In this document: positions 57,757 to 64,000 of the stretch, piece after piece
Layout of the letters: each line of letters starts with the position of its first letter
Numbering within the stretch: position 1 is the first letter of the stretch
Source: Bryoerythrophyllum caledonicum
Taxonomy: Eukaryota > Streptophyta > Bryopsida > Pottiales > Pottiaceae
Direction of reading: 5' to 3'
Assembly (NCBI GenBank): GCA_963971425.1
Contig: OZ020516.1
Location: forward strand, 32,786,199 to 32,850,198
Length of the DNA stretch: 64,000 bases
Translations under genes and position numbers: made by a program
The notes under the pieces: generated by a model
Database searches by the model: none
Seen by the model: the letters and a program-made list of their open reading frames with translations, nothing else
What the model was told of the DNA's origin: nothing

Positions 57757-58120
57757 TGTGGGAATCCGTTCCCACAAGGTTCCGGATGTAACCTTAAAAA
57801 TCCGGTAAATAAAGGTGAAAAATTAAAAAAATTAGTGAATAGAGCAGTACAGACTAATACAACTAGGTAGAAATAAGAAATAAGGATTTTGTGCTTATAT
57901 GGAATCGTTAAACGACGGGATCTTGAGCCCCTTTCCGGTAACCGGACGTCCGGATAATCGGAAAATGTCCGGAGTATTCCGGAAGGTATCCGGAAGCCGG
58001 AAACGTCATCATGATTTTTTGGAAGCGACACCACAACCGTTATGGATGACCGTACATCGTGTCGATTATAAAAGAGGTCAGGAAAAGGAACTCTTCATAG
58101 TTTGTCGTTTTCTGCTTTAT

Positions 58121-58141
58121 CTCTCTCTCTCTCTCTCTCTC
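58121..58141. repeat. (CT)n tract in the K copy 2 leader
   Basis: About ten CT units directly downstream of the TATA box; copy 1 has a shorter CT/TTC-rich tract in the same place. Confidence 0.85.
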
Positions 58142-58264
58142 GTTTTCTGCTCCCTCCAGCTTCCGTTTGTTTTTCAGCATCCAGAAGTATTATGTATATC
58201 GAGTGCTTTTGTGAGGTTAGTGCGTGCAGGTGTGACCGGAGAGAAGAAAGGTTGAGCATTACCA

Positions 58265-60183
58265 ATGGCAGGAGGTGGAGAACGAGCCGGAAGAACACGA
58301 CCGCCAGAGGGCCGCCGATCATGAGGGTGACTCCGGAGTATCCAGTAGAAGACAAGGTCGTGCAAACTTTGTATCACTACCGGGACGAGATGGGGTGCGC
58401 CGGAGTCATGGAGGTAGCGAGGAGCACGAAGGAGGAAGGTCTGGTGGCAGAGCTGATCGGAGCGCCCGACAACCAATACGACGGTAGTCTCCGAGCTCAT
58501 CCAGAGAGGTGGACAGCGACGGAGTGGAAACATACATATGGCTTCCGGGACGGAGAGGTGAAGGTGCCGGAGAAGAACGACGAGTATGTTGACGAGGAGT
58601 TTAACCGTCACGCAGACCCAAATAACGGCTTCACGACGAGTGACCTCATCTATCCCCAGAAGCGGATCGTCATAGGGTTTTTAACCCGATATTCTATCCG
58701 GAGAAGTCCAAGCGTTGGTGTCCAAGTGGGCGAACATTTTCTTAGGTGCCATGCAAGGGAAGATAACCGTCGACTGGGCATTGCTGATGCACGATCTCGT
58801 GGAAAGGTTGGTCAAGGGCCTTCACCAGACGAAGACAGTTGGATTGCCGCTTCCGTCTTACCTGACCCACCTCTACGTGAAGCAGGAGCTGGTGACACCG
58901 ATAGAGGAGGACGGGTATGAAGAACTTCTAAACATTCAGAAGTATGGCGGACCAAAAACCGACTCCGAAGATGGACCCGAAGTAGCGGAGCTGCCTCCGG
59001 TCGAAACCCCTTAAATCCAGAAGCGAAGTCGGTCAACGCAGCCAAAGGCGAAACCAGCGGTAACGCCACCGACTCAGATAGAAACGACCTCCGCGGATCA
59101 GGCGTCGGCAACCCATCCACACAACCGCCGCGAGTACCGAAGACGGATCCTCCGGAACTCAGCAGAAAACCGGCGGAGGATATTATGGAGTTGCTTAAGC
59201 ACGTGGCCTAACAGACCTTGTTGCTCAACCAATTCATCGCGGATAGCTTGGAGTTAATGTACGAGATCTTGACCGAGCTCCAGGTGGATGAGTTAACGGA
59301 GATTCTACCCCGGTTGAAGGACCTCCGTCACGTGAAAGCCCGGCTCACTATATTGGAGGAGGAGCAAGCTCTTTTGGTCCAATCACGTGCAAAGCTGCAA
59401 CATGAGTTGGCGATGGCGGAAGCAGCAGTAATGGAGGCACGGATAGCTCGTAAGAAGACGAAGGACAGGGCCACGGCATTGGCTCAAGCACTCGTAGAAG
59501 TTCGGGAGGCGCTGAGTTTTCCGGTTGACGCGGTCAACCGGAGCCTCATTTTCAACAAACGCTTGGAGAAGGAAGGGAAGGTGAACCACGGACAGATTAT
59601 TTGGTTCCTCATGGATCACGGTCGGGAGATGGAAAGGACTTGGGGCCAGATGCAGCTCTTGGCTAGCAACGCGGCCAACATCGTAGTCCGGAAGGAACTA
59701 GTGGCACCGAACTCACCAATCGACCTCGACTCATCACCAGATGAAGCCGGACCGTTAAACAAAGCACTGGGGGCTTCCAGAAAGGGTAAGCAGCAAGAGG
59801 AGGAGATTCTTAGTACGTCGGATGCGTCATCACCAATGAGCTGGAATAAGGTCCCTCTGACTAGCATAGAGACCCTCAAGTCGAAGAAGGGCACGCTTCC
59901 GGCAACGCTCTTTCAAGGAACTCCTCCAGCTTTTCAGCTTCCTTCCTTCTCTCTTTCCTCTACCCTCCGGAAGACGACCTCCCCATTGTCCAGGGGTCTT
60001 CCGGAGGAGACTTCCAGCGTGAAGGACATGGTGGAAACCTCGGCCGGCATGGCTGAGAAGGCAACGCAGGCAGTGCCCACCCATAGACGACCGGAAGCCG
60101 ACTACCCCAGCTTCCGAAAGCAAGAGTCAGGTACCGGAATCAACTCTGGAGAAGACAAACAAGGCGAAGGGCGTTGTGGATGA
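58265..60183 (+). pseudogene. K-element protein, copy 2 (less broken)
   Basis: ATG at 58265, then a shift within the first 20 codons. A long frame to about 58690 has PDNQYDGSLRAHPERWTATE and YGFRDGEVKVPEKNDE. After a shift VSKWANIFLGAMQGKITVDW, KTVGLPLPSYLTHLYVKQEL and GYEELLNIQKYGGPKTDSED run to 59011. The last part, 59218-60183, is one open frame with a heptad-rich coiled coil (ILEEEQALLVQSRAKLQHEL, residues about 47-66 of that part), SFPVDAVNRSLIFNKRLEKE, and a Ser/Pro-rich tail. Order and motifs match copy 1, so both derive from one protein of roughly 600 residues. No transposase, protease or RT motif is visible. Function unknown. Confidence 0.6.
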
Positions 60184-61356
60184 ACCCCCTAAGCGTAGGA
60201 GCAGCCAGAATAAGGGTGCTCAGAAGACTCCCTAGCTTAGGATTAGGTTGGAAGTTAGGAATTGTTAGTTACTTAGGTTTCGTAGCGATTAAACGATGGT
60301 CCTCATGATTGCACCCGGTTGCCAAACCTTAGGCTAAATAATTCGATAAACTACCTTACCAGTTAGGAGTGGAAAATCCGGATCTGAGATCCATAATTTT
60401 TGGATATGAGATCGGATTTCCGGATTTTTAGGGATAAGACTTTTTTTGCTATTAGGATAGGATTTTTTGAATTCTCGCTGATAGGATTCTAGTTTATGAA
60501 ATTTGGTTAGTACTTAATAGATGAGTTTTAGGAAGCTCATCACTTTGTTTCTCTCACTGAGAACGTTTTCCATCTATCACTATTTTGTTATTTTAAACTT
60601 ATGGTGATTGAGTATTTTCTTGTGAGGAACGGATCCATTGTGGTTGGAGTATGGTGATTTAGTTCTCTTATGTTGAGTGTTAGAGTGTTTGTATTTGAAA
60701 TTACCGGTTGGGACTTGCATTGAGAGAACCCCTGGAAGAGCTGGAGAAGAGATTAGGGAGAGCCCTGACATTCTTCAGGGTCCGGAAATAGCCAGGAGGG
60801 AAAGAGGCGTATTGCAGAGGTGTGTCTGGTAGTCTCTAGGGCACGGAAAATCCGTGTGAACCTAGATTCCGGTTGAGGCCGAAATTTCCCCTACGATAGG
60901 GAAAAAGCCTGATGTGTATGTCTAGAAGGGACCCGCTTCCAAACTGTAAGGCTCATTCAGTAGAACCACCAGAGTACCGATCGAAATGTCATTGTAGACT
61001 GGATTTACCTTTACGTGATCGCATCCGGATGGCCATTTGGTTGTTGTGAGGGCGTGGGCCCGGCAGCAACAACCGTCCACCGATTAGTGGAGTAGGGAGA
61101 GTGGGTGTCTAGCCACTTTAAGTTACGAGGCAGTGGGTGTTTAGCCTCTTTAAGTCACAAGACAATGGGGAATCCGGCCACTTACTTAAAACAGGATCTG
61201 TGGCCTTCCGGTCACTTGTTTAAACCGTCCAGAAGACTCTCTGTAGGAAAAGAACAATAGATCTCTGCAAGAACGACACCGGAGCGATTTACTTTGGTTG
61301 AACTTAATGACAATTAAGTGCTAACCGGAGGTATACTGACCCAACAACTTGCAACA

Positions 61357-62622
61357 TCTTGTGAATGTCATAGTAGAATGATCATGGTCATGATGATGCA
61401 AGTTTTTCAAGCCATAGGATTTTGAATAGAAAACGTGAAATGATGTATGGATTCTACTATGGAAATTGTGAGGACTCCGCCACCACTGACGCGTGCTTTT
61501 CCAGCATGTTGAACTCCACCCCTACCTTTGATGGATACTTCAACATCTTCCTTGATGTACCTGCACCACACAATCAAAGTCCTAATTTAACCCCAATTTT
61601 CTCAGTAATTCCATAATATCGGATGAGCATCTCTGTACGATGGGACAAGGTCTTGCAAAAGGAATTATTCCAAAGGCCACATTCAACTCAAAGAGCACGT
61701 TCAAATGACAAAAGGCTTTGTTATGAAGGATAACTTTTGGGGTTTTGGCTTCATCGACATGTATTAATGATATTTTATCATTCATATGTATACAATTTTG
61801 ATATCTAACATTTGAAAGGTTTGGATTAATGAACTAAATTATGGAAATGGACGTCATTATATCAAAAATGTGGAAATGTAGCTTTTTGAGAGTGTATTAC
61901 TTCCCAAATTGATAGAATTTGCAATAAGATTAGTAAATCAAGTGATATTGGTTAAAAAAACACTATAGTAATGGCTTCACATAGACGTACAATCAAGTTA
62001 GTTGTAAAGTTAGCCTCTATCTTGTTTTTTCTAACCTATTTTTTCTAATCCATTTTTTCAGCCCAATATTGAAGTACGTCATATGCATGCAAGGCATGGA
62101 CTGTGTAAGTGGTCCGCTCTTGACTTAAGGGAGGACATATGTATTAGTGGAAGAATCCATTATGTAGTTGATGCTTGTTTTGGCTTATTTTCAAGAAGAG
62201 CATGAAACTAGCCTTAACCACCATTTGACCTTAACCACAATTTTACAAAATTTCAACCTCTAATAACTCTCTTGAAACGACTTCACACACAATTCTGATA
62301 TGTGCGGTAAACCCAAAGCTTTAATGCAAGTTTAGGAGCAAGAGTTGACAACATTGAAAAGTGCTATAATAAAACCCCTTTACTATCATGGGCTTAAAAC
62401 CTTAGGAATCCTCTATCACATGTCTATATTAGCGGTATCCAAAGCTAGGTTATTTGTCAACTATTAGTTCCAAATGAGGTCATGACAAGTCATAATTCAT
62501 CCAACAATTTCACTACCAATCACACTTCATATATTTTACCATCTAACAGTAATAACCAATAGTCTTTGTGGCACTTGAAATACCCTCATTAAGAAAATGT
62601 TATTATATGGGATCAACTTGAA
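61357..62622. other. Spacer with one shared repeat
   Basis: 61825-61915 is a copy of the 49.85-kb repeat (AAATTATGGAAATGGACGTC, GTAGCTTTTTGAGAGTGTAT). No gene recognised. Confidence 0.5.
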
Positions 62623-63372
62623 TCAACCCAAAAACGTTAGAAGTGGCCACAATATGGTCTCGTATTTAACCTCTAAAGGACCAAGTGTCCATAAATGGCA
62701 ATTCGAAGGTTCGGTCAGGTTTCTATGATGTCAATTTCTAGCATTCCTCTTTGAAAATTTTACTATAGAAGGGCATTACCTAGACCTCAATGGGAGACCA
62801 ATTCTTTTCTAAACCCGACATTTAATGCAAAAGTTATAGGGTTTTCAATTTCAAACGGGGAGAGCGGGCACGTCAAGCACCTCTAGAAACATTTGCTAGG
62901 ACACTCTATCGAATGTGAGATTTTTAATACTAGCAAGTAATATTATTTCCTTTCATAGTGTCAAAAACAAATCTTGTCTTTAGTAAAAGATAACATTCTA
63001 ATCCAAGTCAAACATTTATACCCAAATACGTGCAGTGGATTGCAACAAAAAAAACCATGGTATGTTCATATAGAATCTATTTTAAGATCTTCCGGCTAAA
63101 AGTGCAATTTTTTTCTCAAAAATGTGATTTTTATGCCTCTTCATGGTAGTGGCAGTTTTGGATTGGTTTTCCCTTCTACAATGCCTTGGTCCTTTAGGAG
63201 TTAAACATGATAAGGTTGAGATTGATTGAAATGACCTCAAATTGAAAGATGTTAGTTGAGGAATCTTCATTTCAAAGATGTAAGTCTTGCAAAACTTTAA
63301 TACATTCTTTGAATTCTATTATTAAAATATGTGTGTGTACATATAGTTCCTAAGTGACATTTAATGCTTAAC
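62623..63372. mobile_element. E-family TTAA element, copy 3, split by a B insertion
   Basis: The left part (62623-62665) has GTGGCCACAATATGGTCTCG, the right part (63205-63372) ACATGATAAGGTTGAGATTG and GATGTTAGTTGAGGAATCTT. Together they match E copies 1 and 2. The B insert 62666-63204 sits exactly at GTAT|TTAA|ACATG, where copy 1 has GTATTTGAACATG. Confidence 0.85.
62666..63204. mobile_element. B-family TTAA element, copy 5 (internally deleted)
   Basis: Starts TTAACCTCTAAAGGACCAAG and ends CCTTGGTCCTTTAGGAGTTAA, 539 bases. The first 350 bases follow copy 4, then an unrelated or deleted middle. Flanked by TTAA on each side, with E-family sequence outside. Confidence 0.9.
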
Positions 63373-63661
63373 CCTTTATGGCCGATGAGTTTATTTAGCC
63401 TGCATGAATCTACAAGTGGTCTAGATCATGCACAATAACATCTACGCACGAGGTACATTCATCACAACCCCCATTCACGGAAATCATTGTTGTCGGCCAA
63501 TGCTTGCACCGATTTTCCTCGCGATTGTCTCAATAGATTCCCATCTTCCTCTACTTCTTTTTCACAGTTTAAATCTTTCATAGAGGTGCCCTGTAGCAAT
63601 TGCTATCAAGATTATCTTGCCAAAACGACTCGAAATGGGTTGCTTGGCCATAAAGAATTAA
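63369..63661. mobile_element. D-family TTAA element, copy 3
   Basis: Starts TTAACCCTTTATGGCCGATG and ends TTGGCCATAAAGAATTAA, 293 bases. Its left TTAA is the right border of E copy 3. Confidence 0.8.
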
Positions 63662-63702
63662 AGTTAGAATACTTATGATCCAACTTAATATCACAAGTCT
63701 AA

Positions 63703-64000
63703 GAGCATCCGCAGCGTAGGCCCGCCCAATGAGCATCTGGGCAACTCACCGGGTGAATATGCAAAGAAGCTTTGCAGCGGCACTTAGCGCAGTGAGTGGA
63801 TGGCGCTTGGCCCCGCAGAAAACACTCATATCATGGCCAGAATGGAAATCCTACCCTGCCTTGTCTAGGTGTATTCTAGTATGTTGGTTTACTCTGGAGA
63901 TCAAGGGAGGCTGAGGTGACAGGCAGCTTTTGGCTCAGTGAGGGTTTGTGCACACTCGTGCTGTGAGGACGGTGTGGATCTTGTCCTGGGAGAAAGGCCA
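63703..64000. other. Possible MITE terminus and window edge
   Basis: AAGAGCATCCGCAGCGTAGG at about 63700 resembles the inverse of the terminus at 8936 and common plant MITE ends (GAGCATCYSCA). The remaining sequence to the edge is GC-richer, but no gene could be assigned. Confidence 0.35.

Larger units (their letters stand above)
57757..61356 (+). mobile_element. K element, copy 2: 3.60-kb TG...CA element
   Basis: Left end TGTGGGAATCCGTTCCCACA, right end CAACTTGCAACA. The 5-base flanks are TTTTG and TCTTG (4 of 5). A TATA box (TATAAAA, 58067) lies 310 bases from the left end, against about 297 in copy 1, followed by a (CT)n leader at 58121-58141. The 1.1-kb non-coding 3' region is colinear with copy 1 (GATGTGTATGTCTAGAAGG, GGGAATCCGGCCACTTAC). 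The CCGGA word is unusually frequent throughout both copies. Confidence 0.65.

Noticed and set aside
1..64000. tRNA, rRNA or other structured RNA genes
   Set aside because: No cloverleaf with A and B boxes or rRNA-like sequence was noticed by eye; a covariance-model scan would be needed to exclude them.

Overview
The window is nuclear DNA of a land plant. The evidence is short GT-AG introns, TATA boxes, telo-box motifs, and three recognisable multi-exon genes: a DMX-like WD40 protein, an EFFECTOR OF TRANSCRIPTION (ET) protein and squalene synthase. ET proteins are known as a land-plant family. The short introns and the mix of mobile elements (Helitron, pogo/Tigger, hAT, LINE, TTAA-flanked elements) would suit a seedless plant such as a bryophyte or lycophyte, but this placement is inference. 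No bacterial, organellar or CRISPR features were seen.

Layout. 1-1306 (minus): 5' exons of the DMX-like gene, with its leader to about 2 kb. 2.1-2.5 kb: a CACTA-ended MITE. 3.6-5.4 kb (minus): decayed Helitron helicase. 5.4-8.0 kb (plus): decayed non-LTR retroelement with RNase H, zinc-binding and nuclease-like parts. 9.6-20.8 kb: the gene-bearing block, with three small secreted proline-rich proteins that all end in GGY (9632-9937 plus, 14173-14454 plus, 20487-20765 minus) and the ET gene (17024-19317 plus). 23.5-26 kb: decayed hAT transposase. 27-28.8 kb: an unrecognised decayed coding region with a RING-like motif. 29.4-29.7 kb: Helitron Rep fragment. 30.27-32.65 kb: a fairly young pogo/Tigger transposon. 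33058-36198 (plus): squalene synthase with 13 coding exons, all resolved. 37-64 kb: almost wholly mobile DNA.

Two features of the repeat landscape stand out. First, many non-autonomous elements start TTAACCC and end GGGTTAA. Two are nested in other repeats whose uninterrupted relatives serve as near-empty sites, and both comparisons give exactly one TTAA per insertion. That is the hallmark of piggyBac-type transposition. Second, two diverged copies (50716-54370 and 57757-61356) of a roughly 3.6-kb element share both ends (TG...CA), have 5-bp imperfect flanking duplications and a conserved TATA box, and encode an unfamiliar coiled-coil protein, but show no visible LTR pair and no transposase.

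The host genes do not form an obvious pathway. Squalene synthase acts in sterol synthesis at the ER, the DMX-like protein probably in V-ATPase/endomembrane function, ET in the nucleus, and the GGY proteins in the cell wall or apoplast. The GGY trio looks like a local gene family.
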